A stretch of 64,000 nt of DNA, taken from contig NZ_CP061316.1 of the NCBI RefSeq assembly GCF_018688335.1, forward strand, positions 1,674,001 through 1,738,000, given 5' to 3'. The DNA comes from Polynucleobacter sp. AP-Jannik-300A-C4. Lineage in GTDB: Bacteria > Pseudomonadota > Gammaproteobacteria > Burkholderiales > Burkholderiaceae. Under the pieces are notes generated by a model. That model made no database searches, was not told where the DNA came from, and saw only the letters and a list, made by a program, of their open reading frames with translations. Each line of letters begins with the position of its first letter. The first letter of the stretch is position 1. Shown here piece by piece: positions 43,520 to 52,194 of this stretch. Both the position numbers and the translations under genes were made by a program.

Positions 43520-45325
43520 TTAGTGTGCGCCATCTACTGCTTTTGAACCACGTGGAATACGTACAGCTTCAACCATTGCTTGGATGTGTGCTGGTGGCTC
43601 TTTAGTAACTTTATCAACCATGAAGGCAACGATAAAGTTCACACCTGCACCAATCGCACCAAAGGCTTCTGGAGTAATACCGAAGAAGCTATTCGCACCA
43701 CCAATGAGACCAAGATACTCAGTACCCTTGATGAAGAAAAGACCTTTGTGTGCGAACACATAGAACAAGGTGATGAATAGACCAGCAAGCATACCGGCAA
43801 TTGCACCTTCTTTGTTCATCTTCTTGGAGAAGATACCCATCATGATTGCAGGGAACAAGGAGCTAGCAGCAATACCGAATGCTAAGGCCACAGTACCCGC
43901 CGCAAACCCTGGCGGATTCAAGCCGAGATAACCCGCAATGACGATCGATACTGCCATCGCAATCTTACCGGCCATCAACTCGCCCTTCTCACTAATCTCA
44001 GGCATAAATACGTTCTTGATCAAATCGTGAGAAATCGCAGCAGAAATCGCCATCAACAAACCAGCAGCTGTAGAAAGCGCGGCAGCTAAACCACCTGCTG
44101 CAACCAGACCGATAACCCAGTTTGGCAACATCGCAATTTCAGGGTTAGCCAACACGATGATGTCAGCATTCACTGTCAACTCATTGCCTTTCCAACCAGC
44201 AGCAGCAGCTTTGTCAGCAGTAGCTTGATTTTTGGTTTTGTCGTTGTAGTACTGAACACGACCGTCACCATTCTTATCTTGCCACTTCAACAAGCCAGTT
44301 TTTTCCCAACGAGACATCCATGCTGGACGAGCGTCAGCTTTGATGCTTGATTCAACAGCATATAAATCACCGTTAGTTGCAACAGCTGTATTTACTGTAG
44401 CAATCAAGTTGTACTTAGCCATTGCTGCAACAGCAGGAGCAGTTGTGTACAAAGCGGCAATAAAGATCAATGCCCAACCAGCAGATGAACGTGCATCAGC
44501 AACTGTTTTCACAGTAAAGAAGCGCATGATCACGTGTGGCAAACCAGCAGTACCAATCATCAATGAGAGTGTGTACACAAACATATTGAGCTTGCTACCA
44601 GCAGTTGTGGTTGTGTATTGACCAAATCCAAGTTCAGTTACCACCGTGTCAAGACGTGCCAACAAGGAAACATCTGAACCAGTCAAGTTTGAACCCAAAC
44701 CAAACTGTGGAATTGCAACACCAGTCAATGCCAATGAAATGTATACCGCAGGGATGATGTAAGCAACGATCAACACCATGTACTGAGCTACTTGGGTATA
44801 AGTAATACCTTTCATACCACCGAACACAGCGTACGCAAACACAATACCCATACCGATATAAATACCAGTCTCAGAAGACACTTCCAAGAAACGAGCAAAT
44901 GCGATACCTACACCAGTCATTTGACCAATAATGTAAGTTAAAGAAGCTACGAGTAAGCACAGAACTGCCACTGTAGACGCTGTCTTAGAGTAGAAGCGAT
45001 CGCCAATGAACTGTGGGACTGTGAACTTACCGAACTTACGCAGGTATGGAGCCAGCAAAAGCGCCAAGAGAACGTAGCCGCCAGTCCAACCCATAAGGAA
45101 GAGACCGCCGCCGTAGCCCATATTGGAAATCAAGCCAGCCATCGAAATGAAGGAAGCAGCAGACATCCAGTCAGCAGCTGTCGCCATACCGTTCATTACT
45201 GGGTTAACGTCACCACCGGCAACGTAGAACTCACTAGTAGAGCCTGCACGTGCCCATATCGCAATACCGATATAGAGCGCAAAGCTCAGACCAACCATGA
45301 GATATATAGTTGTTTGTAATTCCAT
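43520..45325 (-). CDS. Sodium:solute symporter, acetate-permease type (VC2705-like)
   Basis: A 601-residue SSS-family transporter with about 13 membrane segments, probably taking up acetate or another short carboxylate with sodium. FYVAGGDVNPVMNGMATAADWMSAASFI near residue 34 is the ActP/SSS signature and AALSTAAGLLMAISAAISHD lies near 413. A long extracytoplasmic insert at about 318-400 carries an EF-hand-like loop (DKNGDGRVQYYND, 350-362). It lies 12 bases after a DUF4212 gene; that pairing marks the VC2705 subfamily rather than classical ActP/YjcH. The substrate is inferred from family. Confidence 0.88.
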   Translation of the reverse strand: MELQTTIYLMVGLSFALYIGIAIWARAGSTSEFYVAGGDVNPVMNGMATAADWMSAASFISMAGLISNMGYGGGLFLMGWTGGYVLLALLLAPYLRKFGKFTVPQFIGDRFYSKTASTVAVLCLLVASLTYIIGQMTGVGIAFARFLEVSSETGIYIGMGIVFAYAVFGGMKGITYTQVAQYMVLIVAYIIPAVYISLALTGVAIPQFGLGSNLTGSDVSLLARLDTVVTELGFGQYTTTTAGSKLNMFVYTLSLMIGTAGLPHVIMRFFTVKTVADARSSAGWALIFIAALYTTAPAVAAMAKYNLIATVNTAVATNGDLYAVESSIKADARPAWMSRWEKTGLLKWQDKNGDGRVQYYNDKTKNQATADKAAAAGWKGNELTVNADIIVLANPEIAMLPNWVIGLVAAGGLAAALSTAAGLLMAISAAISHDLIKNVFMPEISEKGELMAGKIAMAVSIVIAGYLGLNPPGFAAGTVALAFGIAASSLFPAIMMGIFSKKMNKEGAIAGMLAGLFITLFYVFAHKGLFFIKGTEYLGLIGGANSFFGITPEAFGAIGAGVNFIVAFMVDKVTKEPPAHIQAMVEAVRIPRGSKAVDGAH

Positions 45326-45337
45326 GAAAATCTCCTG

Positions 45338-45598
45338 TTAGTCTTCGTGAACGTCGAACTGACGGTCAATTTTGCCCATACTGCTCTTGTACCACCAAAT
45401 TAAGGCGATAAAGATCACTATGGAACCTTGTTGAGCAAACCAAAATCCAAGTGGGTATCCACCAAGATGAAATGCATTCATTTGTTCAACAAATAAAATG
45501 CCGGCGCCGAAAGAAACTAGGAACCAAACAATCAGGATCTTAGTCAATAAGCTCAGGGTTGCTTTCCAGTAGCCGTGAGCGTCATGAGAATGTTGCAT
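45338..45598 (-). CDS. DUF4212 symporter small subunit
   Basis: An 86-residue membrane protein with two helices (LLTKILIVWFLVSFGAGILFV and FWFAQQGSIVIFIALIWWY) and the family sequence NAFHLGGYPLGFWFAQQGS. DUF4212 proteins are found next to VC2705-type sodium/solute symporters and are taken to be their small subunit. A strong ribosome site (GGAGGG) precedes the ATG. It is the first gene of a two-gene operon. Confidence 0.88.
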   Translation of the reverse strand: MQHSHDAHGYWKATLSLLTKILIVWFLVSFGAGILFVEQMNAFHLGGYPLGFWFAQQGSIVIFIALIWWYKSSMGKIDRQFDVHED

Positions 45599-45735
45599 AT
45601 TCCCTCCAGAGAATCGCTTTAGTTATAACCATAATTCCAGGTTTCCCCAGAGTCCTATCCGATCAATAACCGCAAAATACGCAGCTATTTATCATTAATC
45701 GCTAATATCGTGGGTATTGGCAAAAGAAATAACTA

Positions 45736-45768
45736 GTATTAACCCTAAAAATTGCTAGGTATTAACCC
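45736..45768. repeat. Direct repeat upstream of symporter operon
   Basis: GTATTAACCC occurs at 45736-45745 and 45759-45768, 23 bases apart (about two helical turns), each preceded by CTA. It lies 140-170 bases upstream of the DUF4212 start, in the 240-base spacer between that operon and the exonuclease stop. It may be a tandem activator site; nothing else is evident in this spacer. Confidence 0.45.
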
Positions 45769-45839
45769 CTGATTTCCTTATAAGAAACAAGTACTTAATT
45801 GAGTCAAATCCCAGCCCTTCAGGGATTGCGCGGGGTTTA

Positions 45840-46490
45840 CTAGTGACGAGGTAATTTGCGCAGACGTTTCTCGAGCTGCTCAATCTCTTCAATTGAGCTG
45901 GCATGCTGTCTTAATAGTGGCCAAATCTGCATCATGATTTCTGCAGTGGCAAAGGTATCAGCTGCAGCCTGGTGACGTACTGCACACTCAATCCCTAAAA
46001 ACTGCATCCAGTCATCCATGTATTTAGCCTTTACTTCAGGGTGGCACTTCGCTACCAATGGCTCAATGTCAATCCAGGGATTCTTTAGCTTTCGCCCTAA
46101 GAATTGCTTAAAGGTTTTTTGAATCATCGCCTCATCAAATACCGCATGAAAGGCAAACAATGGAGCATTACCAATCCACTCCTCAAACTGGAGTAGCGCA
46201 GTAGCTGGATCAACACCCGCCTTTTGAGCCTGCACCCCAATGCCATGCAGCAAGATATTTTCTTTATCGGATGTTTTGCTGGCTTGCTGCTTGAGCACAA
46301 TCTCAAAGCTATCAGCCAGGTCAATTTTTAGAGTTTGGGTCACTGGATCTAAATGAATGCAGATGGCAGCAATTTCTATCAAACTGGCTTTACGGGTGTT
46401 TAAGCCTGTCGTCTCTACATCCAGTACAACCCAACGGTAAGGATCCATGGGTGCCGCGCCCCACAAGCCCTTAATCCAATCGATATTCAT
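45840..46490 (-). CDS. DEDDh 3'-5' exonuclease (DnaQ/epsilon-like)
   Basis: A 216-residue nuclease. Exo I is VVLDVETTGL with Asp24 and Glu26; Exo II is AFHAVFDEAMIQKTF; Exo III is RHQAAADTFATAEIM, with His and Asp of the DEDDh type. It is not the replicative epsilon subunit, since it lacks the usual C-terminal region. It lies 2 bases after the cNMP/CBS/DUF294 gene. This gene pair commonly accompanies acetate-type symporters, suggesting a shared regulatory role that is not understood. Confidence 0.87.
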   Translation of the reverse strand: MNIDWIKGLWGAAPMDPYRWVVLDVETTGLNTRKASLIEIAAICIHLDPVTQTLKIDLADSFEIVLKQQASKTSDKENILLHGIGVQAQKAGVDPATALLQFEEWIGNAPLFAFHAVFDEAMIQKTFKQFLGRKLKNPWIDIEPLVAKCHPEVKAKYMDDWMQFLGIECAVRHQAAADTFATAEIMMQIWPLLRQHASSIEEIEQLEKRLRKLPRH

Positions 46491-46492
46491 GT

Positions 46493-48415
46493 TTATTGAC
46501 CAAATGCGCGCTCGAGGCGCTGCTGGAAGTTTCGTGTGACGCTCAAGGATTCCTTCAAAATACGTCGATCAATATTATTCAAGCTATTGAGCTCAATGGC
46601 ATTTGGATTGCCATCGATTTCATGACCATCAATCTGAATCGATAAACGCAGCATCTGCAGATATTCAAATGCCGTCACCCAGGACATGTACTCTGCCTCA
46701 GGGATTTTTAAAGCCTGGCCCACTGCTATGAGACGCTCTCTGGTATTGGTTTCAGGTATGGCGTTTGCCAAAGCATAAATTCGTGCCGCATCTACCAAGA
46801 TAGCAGTGCCATGTTTTTTCAAATCGATGCACTGCTTACCATCGAGCTTAATCGTATCCAAACCGCCGTGCCAGGTAATAGGCACCTTCATACGTAATGA
46901 ATTGTCTGCCAACTGCTTCAGGAAACGCAGATTGGGAGGGGCATGAGTCAGAATGATTTCCTTCATTTTCAGAAGTAAGTCGGGATTGCCCGCAACTCTT
47001 CTAAAGTCAAAGTAAATGCTGGCGTTTAATAAATTCTCACCAGAACCTTCATCAATCCAATGGGCAAACTTACGATTCCACTCGGCCTCACTTAAACAGA
47101 TCTTCGGATTACTTGCCATCACATTGCCCTTGCACAATGGATAGCCACAAACGTCTAAGGCCTTATTCACATCTAGAGCAAAAGCAAGATACTTTTCCCG
47201 TACAGCATCGCTAGCCTCTCCCGCAAACACCAGGGCGTTGTCTTGATCGGTTGCAATGGTTTGCTCAGAGCGGCCCTCAGAACCCAAGGCAATCCAAGCA
47301 AAACTCTTCATATCAATGTTGTGCTGGTGTGCGTATAGCTCAATCAACCTGTCACACACTAAATCATTCAAATCGCTAATTAATCTGGTTAACTGCTTAG
47401 CCTGAACCCCTTGACCAATAAGGTTCTTCGCAAAACGTCGAACATCTTTTGCGCACAGCGCTACGCTCGCTAAATCTGGTGCAGAGCGGATCGCCATACT
47501 GATGTGCTTTAGCGAGAGTCTCTGCATCGCAAATAAATCTCTCTCCGAGAGAATATTGACCACCTCACTACCATCCATTACCGGAATATGTCTAATACCC
47601 AGCTGCAAAAATATTAAGGCTGCATCCTGAGCAGTATCGCGGATAGTGAGTGATTTCACCCCTTTGGTCATCACATCTTTTATGGGAAGTTGCACATCAA
47701 TCTGAGGAATCGTCACCCTCCCCAAGATGTCATAACGCGTCAAGATGCCCTGCAGACCTTCTTCTGAGTCACCTACCAATATCGAACCAACTCTGCGCTC
47801 ATGCATTAATGTGAGCGCCTCCTTGATGCTGGTATTAGGAGTGACACACAATGGTTTTTTACGAGGCAAATCTCCCAAAGGGGTTTCTAAAGACTGCTCT
47901 GAGAAAATTTGTGATGTATAGGTTCTCTGCAATACCTGCCAAGAACGCTCTAAGAATTTCATAATGCTTTGACTTAGAAAGTCAGCAAACTGGGGCGACA
48001 TTTCTGCCAAGCGCCGCATCACATCGGTTGAAATGCTTAAACAGAAACAATCACCAATTGCGGCATATGTTGCAGTTGGGGGGCGCCCAGCCATTGCAGT
48101 ACTGACCGGAAAGAGCTCGCCCGCTTCAAACTCATGCGCCTCGCCAGCTTCATTGGAAAGACCGCGACGAGAGACAACGCTGCCCTTACGAATAAAAAAT
48201 AATCTATTGACAGGAGGGCTTTGCGGAGAGAGAAATACCTCTTCTGGCGCAAAGTACTCCTCCTGCGAATTTTCAATGAAGAAATCTACATGCTCTGGCT
48301 TCATTTCAGAAAACGGCAGAACCTGCATCATCTGCTGGGTCAGATTCACAATCAAACTGCGAGATGGGCTAGTTTTCTTCAAGGCTTCCTCTGTTCTTTG
48401 CTTCACTTTAACCAC
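46493..48415 (-). CDS. cNMP-binding/CBS/DUF294 nucleotidyltransferase-like regulator
   Basis: A 640-residue cytoplasmic protein. Domains in order: cyclic-nucleotide-binding-like (about 30-155, RLFFIRKGSVVSRRG), two CBS domains (about 180-300, including RRVGSILVGDSEEGLQGILTRYDI), a GlnD-like DUF294 nucleotidyltransferase domain with the GSEGRSEQTIATDQDNAL motif (378-395), and a helical C-terminal domain. It probably senses nucleotides; the target of the transferase part is unknown. The start is a GTG at 48415 with only a weak ribosome site; ATG codons near residue 29 are an alternative. A perfect inverted repeat lies 40-75 bases upstream. Confidence 0.86.
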   Translation of the reverse strand: MVKVKQRTEEALKKTSPSRSLIVNLTQQMMQVLPFSEMKPEHVDFFIENSQEEYFAPEEVFLSPQSPPVNRLFFIRKGSVVSRRGLSNEAGEAHEFEAGELFPVSTAMAGRPPTATYAAIGDCFCLSISTDVMRRLAEMSPQFADFLSQSIMKFLERSWQVLQRTYTSQIFSEQSLETPLGDLPRKKPLCVTPNTSIKEALTLMHERRVGSILVGDSEEGLQGILTRYDILGRVTIPQIDVQLPIKDVMTKGVKSLTIRDTAQDAALIFLQLGIRHIPVMDGSEVVNILSERDLFAMQRLSLKHISMAIRSAPDLASVALCAKDVRRFAKNLIGQGVQAKQLTRLISDLNDLVCDRLIELYAHQHNIDMKSFAWIALGSEGRSEQTIATDQDNALVFAGEASDAVREKYLAFALDVNKALDVCGYPLCKGNVMASNPKICLSEAEWNRKFAHWIDEGSGENLLNASIYFDFRRVAGNPDLLLKMKEIILTHAPPNLRFLKQLADNSLRMKVPITWHGGLDTIKLDGKQCIDLKKHGTAILVDAARIYALANAIPETNTRERLIAVGQALKIPEAEYMSWVTAFEYLQMLRLSIQIDGHEIDGNPNAIELNSLNNIDRRILKESLSVTRNFQQRLERAFGQ

Positions 48416-48454
48416 TCAATTTATCGCGTCATTAGGCTACTGTCTATACGATCT

Positions 48455-48490
48455 GACCTACTTATTTGATTACGATCAAATAAGTAGGTC
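48455..48490. repeat. Perfect 16-bp-arm inverted repeat
   Basis: Arms GACCTACTTATTTGAT and ATCAAATAAGTAGGTC surround a four-base loop (TACG) with no mismatch. It lies between the pilin stop and the DUF294 gene start, both on the minus strand. No T run follows, so it is not a standard terminator. An operator or an mRNA-stabilising hairpin are the main options. Confidence 0.85.
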
Positions 48491-48538
48491 ATTCTCTTGT
48501 CCAAACCCCGATACCCTAGCTCTATGCAGCAAAGAAAG

Positions 48539-49036
48539 TTACTTAGTGAGTCGGCACTCTGAGGGCACTAATTGGGGAGATAAGTTGCTATCTGGGCTTC
48601 TACAAGACCATCCTCCTGACCATGATGAGGACTCAGGCCTCGATAAATCCATGGCACTTGGGATGATCGCATCCGGCTCATTTGTGGGAATGAGATACAA
48701 GGTGTTTTTACCCACAGGTGCCACATTGGCTTGATAACCAATGGCAATGGTTCCAGAAGGATCAATTTCAATGAACTTGACATTGCGAGTTGGTGCAAAA
48801 GTAAAGGCTCCTTGAGTTGCCTCATCCATTGGAACAGCGCCTCGACTGGAGAATACCTCCGTGACGGCGAGCTTAGCAGTGGAAGCAAGATTCAGACCCT
48901 CCACAACGCGACTTCGGGCAATGTAATCTTGATATTTAGGAACAGCTACTGCAACCAAGATGCCAATGATGGCTACCACTACCATCACCTCAATTAAGGT
49001 GAAACCGGATTCTTGTTGTTGATCTTGCGTAGACAT
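48539..49036 (-). CDS. Type IV major pilin-like prepilin
   Basis: A 165-residue prepilin with a short leader ending in Gly (QQESG) followed by [22 protein letters not shown], the N-methylated hydrophobic helix of type IVa pilins. [18 protein letters not shown] follows, as in PilA. Two cysteines near the C-terminus (GWSCRS, SECRLTK) would form the D-loop disulfide. It has its own promoter and stands alone, with no pil assembly genes in the window. It could serve twitching, adhesion or DNA uptake. Confidence 0.9.
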   Translation of the reverse strand: MSTQDQQQESGFTLIEVMVVVAIIGILVAVAVPKYQDYIARSRVVEGLNLASTAKLAVTEVFSSRGAVPMDEATQGAFTFAPTRNVKFIEIDPSGTIAIGYQANVAPVGKNTLYLIPTNEPDAIIPSAMDLSRPESSSWSGGWSCRSPDSNLSPQLVPSECRLTK

Positions 49037-49074
49037 TTTTATAAGCTCCTGAGGTTAAATACCCCATCATCCAG

Positions 49075-49103
49075 TCTATACCCAACAAGCTCAACACGTC
49101 CAA
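49075..49103 (-). promoter_or_regulatory. Candidate promoter of the pilin gene
   Basis: On the minus strand TTGGAC (49098-49103) and TATAGA (49075-49080) are spaced 17 bases, upstream of an AGGAG ribosome site about 8 bases before the ATG. Matches to the sigma-70 boxes are only partial; no sigma-54 site is evident. Confidence 0.4.
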
Positions 49104-49110
49104 ATGTAAG

Positions 49111-49137
49111 AAAAGCCGGCTTTAAAGGCCGGCTTTT
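49111..49137 (-). terminator. Hairpin terminator after terC-family gene
   Basis: A nine-base-pair stem (AAAGCCGGC/GCCGGCTTT) with a seven-base loop lies just past the TerC-protein stop. The T run on the minus strand is short (four). Confidence 0.75.
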
Positions 49138-49158
49138 TCTGATTAATGCTGAAGAAAA

Positions 49159-49866
49159 TTAGTGTGCCTCTTTAGCGGCATTCTTTTTCTTAAAGTAGCT
49201 ACCAACTAAAATCACAATCGCAATACCAACCACTTCAAAGGCTAGTTTTGCATCACCTAGTGCAGCTTGAATGCTATCTTTAATAGCAGGGTCATCAACT
49301 AACATGCCGCCGGCTAAGAAACCTAAAAGTCCAGCACCAAGAGTGATGATGATTGGGAAACGCTCCATTACTTTGAGCAACATTGCGCTACCGAAAATAA
49401 TCAACGGAATAGACATTGCCAAACCAATGATGAGGAGCAATAGGCGAGTTTCTTCAGGTCCCTTTTGGGCTGCTGCTGCAACCGCCAAAACGTTGTCCAA
49501 GCTCATTACTAAATCAGCAATTAAGATTGTGCGGATAGCTGCCCAGATACTAGTCTTTGCTTCCATATGCTCTTCGCCGCCGCTATCAGACAAAAGCTGA
49601 ATACCGATGTAGAGCAATAGCAAACCACCGACGATTTTTAAGTACGGTAAGGTTAATAAAGCAACTGCAGTAATAGTGAGCACCACACGCAAAATGATGG
49701 CTGCAGCGCTACCCCAAAAAATGGCTTTCTTTTGTTGAGCGGGCGGCAAATTGCGAGATGCTAAAGCAATCACAACTGCGTTATCGCCAGATAACAAAAT
49801 ATTGGCGATGATGATTGAGAGTAATGCTGCCCAAAAAGCGGCATCTGAAAATGCTGAAAAATCCAT
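49159..49866 (-). CDS. TerC family integral membrane protein
   Basis: A 235-residue membrane protein with about seven helices. The family's intramembrane acidic motifs are present: LLSGDNAVVIALA near residue 25 and ADLVMSLDNVLAVAAAA near 118, which in TerC/Alx/MeeF-type proteins are linked to manganese or other metal export. It begins MDFSAFSDAAFWAALLSIIIAN. It is flanked by terminators on both sides, so it is a single-gene unit. A manganese-responsive riboswitch, known upstream of E. coli alx and mntP, would have to fit in the 46 bases left to the sucD terminator edge and is not evident. Confidence 0.88.
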   Translation of the reverse strand: MDFSAFSDAAFWAALLSIIIANILLSGDNAVVIALASRNLPPAQQKKAIFWGSAAAIILRVVLTITAVALLTLPYLKIVGGLLLLYIGIQLLSDSGGEEHMEAKTSIWAAIRTILIADLVMSLDNVLAVAAAAQKGPEETRLLLLIIGLAMSIPLIIFGSAMLLKVMERFPIIITLGAGLLGFLAGGMLVDDPAIKDSIQAALGDAKLAFEVVGIAIVILVGSYFKKKNAAKEAH

Positions 49867-49912
49867 AATGTCTCCGTACTTTTATATTTTAGTTTTAACT
49901 ACAAGGTGCTAC

Positions 49913-49939
49913 AAAAAACATGCCGACGAATCGGCATGT
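49913..49939 (-). terminator. Rho-independent terminator of sucCD
   Basis: A nine-base-pair perfect stem (ACATGCCGA/TCGGCATGT) with a four-base loop is followed on the minus strand by six T residues. It lies 9 bases past the sucD stop. Confidence 0.92.
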
Positions 49940-49947
49940 CTCTTTGA

Positions 49948-50841
49948 TTACAACATGGCTTTGAGCAAAGCAGCCATTTCTGAAGGGTTTCTTGTTACTT
50001 TAAAGCCACATTCTTCCATAACGGCAAGCTTGGCATCGGCCGTATCTGCACCACCAGAAATCAATGCGCCAGCGTGGCCCATACGTTTTCCAGGAGGCGC
50101 CGTTACACCAGCAATAAAGCCAACAACCGGTTTCTTCATATTGGCTTTGCACCAGCGAGCCGCTTCGGCTTCGTCCGGCCCACCAATTTCACCAATCATG
50201 ATGACTGCATCTGTCTCAGGGTCTTCGTTGAACATGCGCATCACATCGATGTGCTTCAGGCCATTAATTGGGTCGCCACCAATACCAACCGCTGTGGACT
50301 GTCCTAAACCAATCGCTGTTAATTGACCAACTGCCTCATAAGTCAAAGTACCAGAACGGCTAACAACACCGATACGTCCCTTTTTATGAATATGGCCAGG
50401 CATGATGCCGATTTTGATTTCGTCTGGAGTAATGATTCCAGGACAATTTGGCCCTAGTAATAATGTCTTCTTACCACCAGCAGCTTCTTTTGCATGCATC
50501 TTATTACGCACTTCCAACATATCCTTGACTGGAATGCCTTCAGTAATACAGATAACAAAATCTAAGTCAGCTTCAACAGCTTCCCATATTGCAGCAGCAG
50601 CGCCAGGAGGCGGAACATAAATTACAGAAGTAGTAGCGCCAGTTTGTTGAGCGGCTTCTTTTACAGTTCCATAAATTGGAATGTTAAAAATAGACTCGCC
50701 TGCTTTTTTAGGATTTACACCCGCCACAAAACAGTTTTTACCATTTGCGTATTCCTGGCACTTCTCAGTGTGGAATTGGCCAGTCTTACCAGTAATACCT
50801 TGAGTAATTACTTTAGTATTTTTATTTACCAAAATAGACAT
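49948..50841 (-). CDS. sucD: Succinyl-CoA synthetase alpha subunit
   Basis: SucD carries the phosphohistidine and binds CoA in the succinyl-CoA to succinate step of the TCA cycle. VITQGITGKTGQFHTEKC near residue 12, GPNCPGIITP near 125, SRSGTLTYEAV and the active-site His in GKRMGHAGALI near 245 are present. It has 297 residues and lies 15 bases after sucC. Confidence 0.97.
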   Translation of the reverse strand: MSILVNKNTKVITQGITGKTGQFHTEKCQEYANGKNCFVAGVNPKKAGESIFNIPIYGTVKEAAQQTGATTSVIYVPPPGAAAAIWEAVEADLDFVICITEGIPVKDMLEVRNKMHAKEAAGGKKTLLLGPNCPGIITPDEIKIGIMPGHIHKKGRIGVVSRSGTLTYEAVGQLTAIGLGQSTAVGIGGDPINGLKHIDVMRMFNEDPETDAVIMIGEIGGPDEAEAARWCKANMKKPVVGFIAGVTAPPGKRMGHAGALISGGADTADAKLAVMEECGFKVTRNPSEMAALLKAML

Positions 50842-50856
50842 ATTGAAGTTCCTTGA

Positions 50857-52026
50857 TTATTTGTTTTTCGCAACAGCAGCAACTACCTTGGTAGCAGCCT
50901 CTGCCATTGAATCGGCACTAATGATTGGTAAACCAGAGTCCGCAAGAATCTTCTTGCCCAACTCCTCATTGGTACCCTTCATGCGAACAACCAAAGGTAC
51001 AGTCAAGTTCACCGCTTTACATGCTGTCACTACGCCATCGGCGATCACATCACAACGCATAATGCCACCGAAAATATTCACCAAAATAGCTTCAACACTC
51101 TTGTTTTTGAGCATGATCTTGAATGCTTCAGTAACCTTCTCTGCTGTTGCGCCACCGCCAACGTCCAAGAAGTTTGCTGGCTCACCGCCAAACAATTTAA
51201 TGGTGTCCATCGTAGCCATTGCCAAGCCAGCACCATTCACCAAGCAACCAATGTTGCCGTCGAGTGAAATGTAAGCCAAGTCGAATTTAGAAGCTTCAAT
51301 CTCAGCCGCATCTTCTTCATCGATATCGCGGTAAGCCACGATCTCTGGATGACGATAGAGAGCATTTGGATCAAAATTGAATTTAGCATCCAGAGCTTTG
51401 ATCTTGCCGTTGCCTTCAAGAATTAATGGGTTGATCTCAACCAATGAAGCATCAGTTTCCCAGTAAGTCTTGTACAAATTCTTGAACACGTCACGTGCCA
51501 TTGGAATAGAAGCATCAGGAACGCCAATGCCTTTAGCAATGATGTCGCAATCTGCATCTGTCAAACCAATCAATGGATCAACAAATACTTTGATAATTTT
51601 TTCTGGGTGAGATTCAGCAACCTCTTCAATGTCCATACCGCCTTCGCTGGACGCCATGATCACATTCTTTTGTGTTCCGCGGTCAGTAACGATACTGAAG
51701 TAATACTCTTTTTTGATGTCAGCGCCATCTTCAATCAAGAGGCGATTTACTTTTTGACCTTCTGGGCCAGTTTGATGGGTCTTCAACTGCATCCCCAAAA
51801 TTTCAGAAGCGTACTTTTTCACTTCGTCCATACTGCGAGCTAATTTCACGCCACCACCCTTACCGCGACCACCTGCATGAATCTGTGCTTTAACAACCCA
51901 AACTGGGCCGCCTAGCTTTTCGGCAGCTTTAATAGCCTCATCAACGCTAAATGCAGGTATGCCATTTGGAACAGGCACATTAAATTGGCGCAAAAGTTCT
52001 TTGCCTTGGTACTCGTGAATTTTCAT
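50857..52026 (-). CDS. sucC: Succinyl-CoA synthetase beta subunit
   Basis: SucC is the ATP-grasp, nucleotide-binding subunit paired with Suc[21 protein letters not shown] at the N-terminus, [20 protein letters not shown] near 45, and the signature [19 protein letters not shown] near 277 are clear. It has 389 residues. The 168-base spacer upstream to recX probably holds its promoter, which I could not place with confidence. Confidence 0.97.
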   Translation of the reverse strand: MKIHEYQGKELLRQFNVPVPNGIPAFSVDEAIKAAEKLGGPVWVVKAQIHAGGRGKGGGVKLARSMDEVKKYASEILGMQLKTHQTGPEGQKVNRLLIEDGADIKKEYYFSIVTDRGTQKNVIMASSEGGMDIEEVAESHPEKIIKVFVDPLIGLTDADCDIIAKGIGVPDASIPMARDVFKNLYKTYWETDASLVEINPLILEGNGKIKALDAKFNFDPNALYRHPEIVAYRDIDEEDAAEIEASKFDLAYISLDGNIGCLVNGAGLAMATMDTIKLFGGEPANFLDVGGGATAEKVTEAFKIMLKNKSVEAILVNIFGGIMRCDVIADGVVTACKAVNLTVPLVVRMKGTNEELGKKILADSGLPIISADSMAEAATKVVAAVAKNK

Positions 52027-52194
52027 AATTACTCCGAAACGGTGTCTTTTTTAGCAAGCGATAAGAACGTATAAAACCAGCCGCCTGCTTTTGGTTTTTT
52101 CTTTCCAACCAAAAAATGGCGAGCGTTTTACCCGACTTTGTAAGTCTATCATGCTGCAATGCATCAACTTGGGGTTTTTGGCTCCGTAATTGCC

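Noticed and set aside
45599..45839. Possible small RNA (for example 6S RNA) in the 240-base spacer
   Set aside because: No long paired ends or central bubble like 6S RNA could be folded by eye; only the direct repeat stands out.
48033..48734. 233-codon open frame on the plus strand across the DUF294 start and pilin end
   Set aside because: It crosses two clear genes and the inverted repeat on the other strand, and has no recognisable domain or ribosome site.
50843..51274. 143-codon open frame on the plus strand inside sucC
   Set aside because: Shadow of sucC; low-complexity Ser/Thr/Ala composition and no family match.
52041..52150. TTGGTT...AACCAA hairpin-like sequence upstream of sucC
   Set aside because: The stem is short and AT-rich with a ten-base loop; it could arise by chance in this T-rich leader and no function can be supported.
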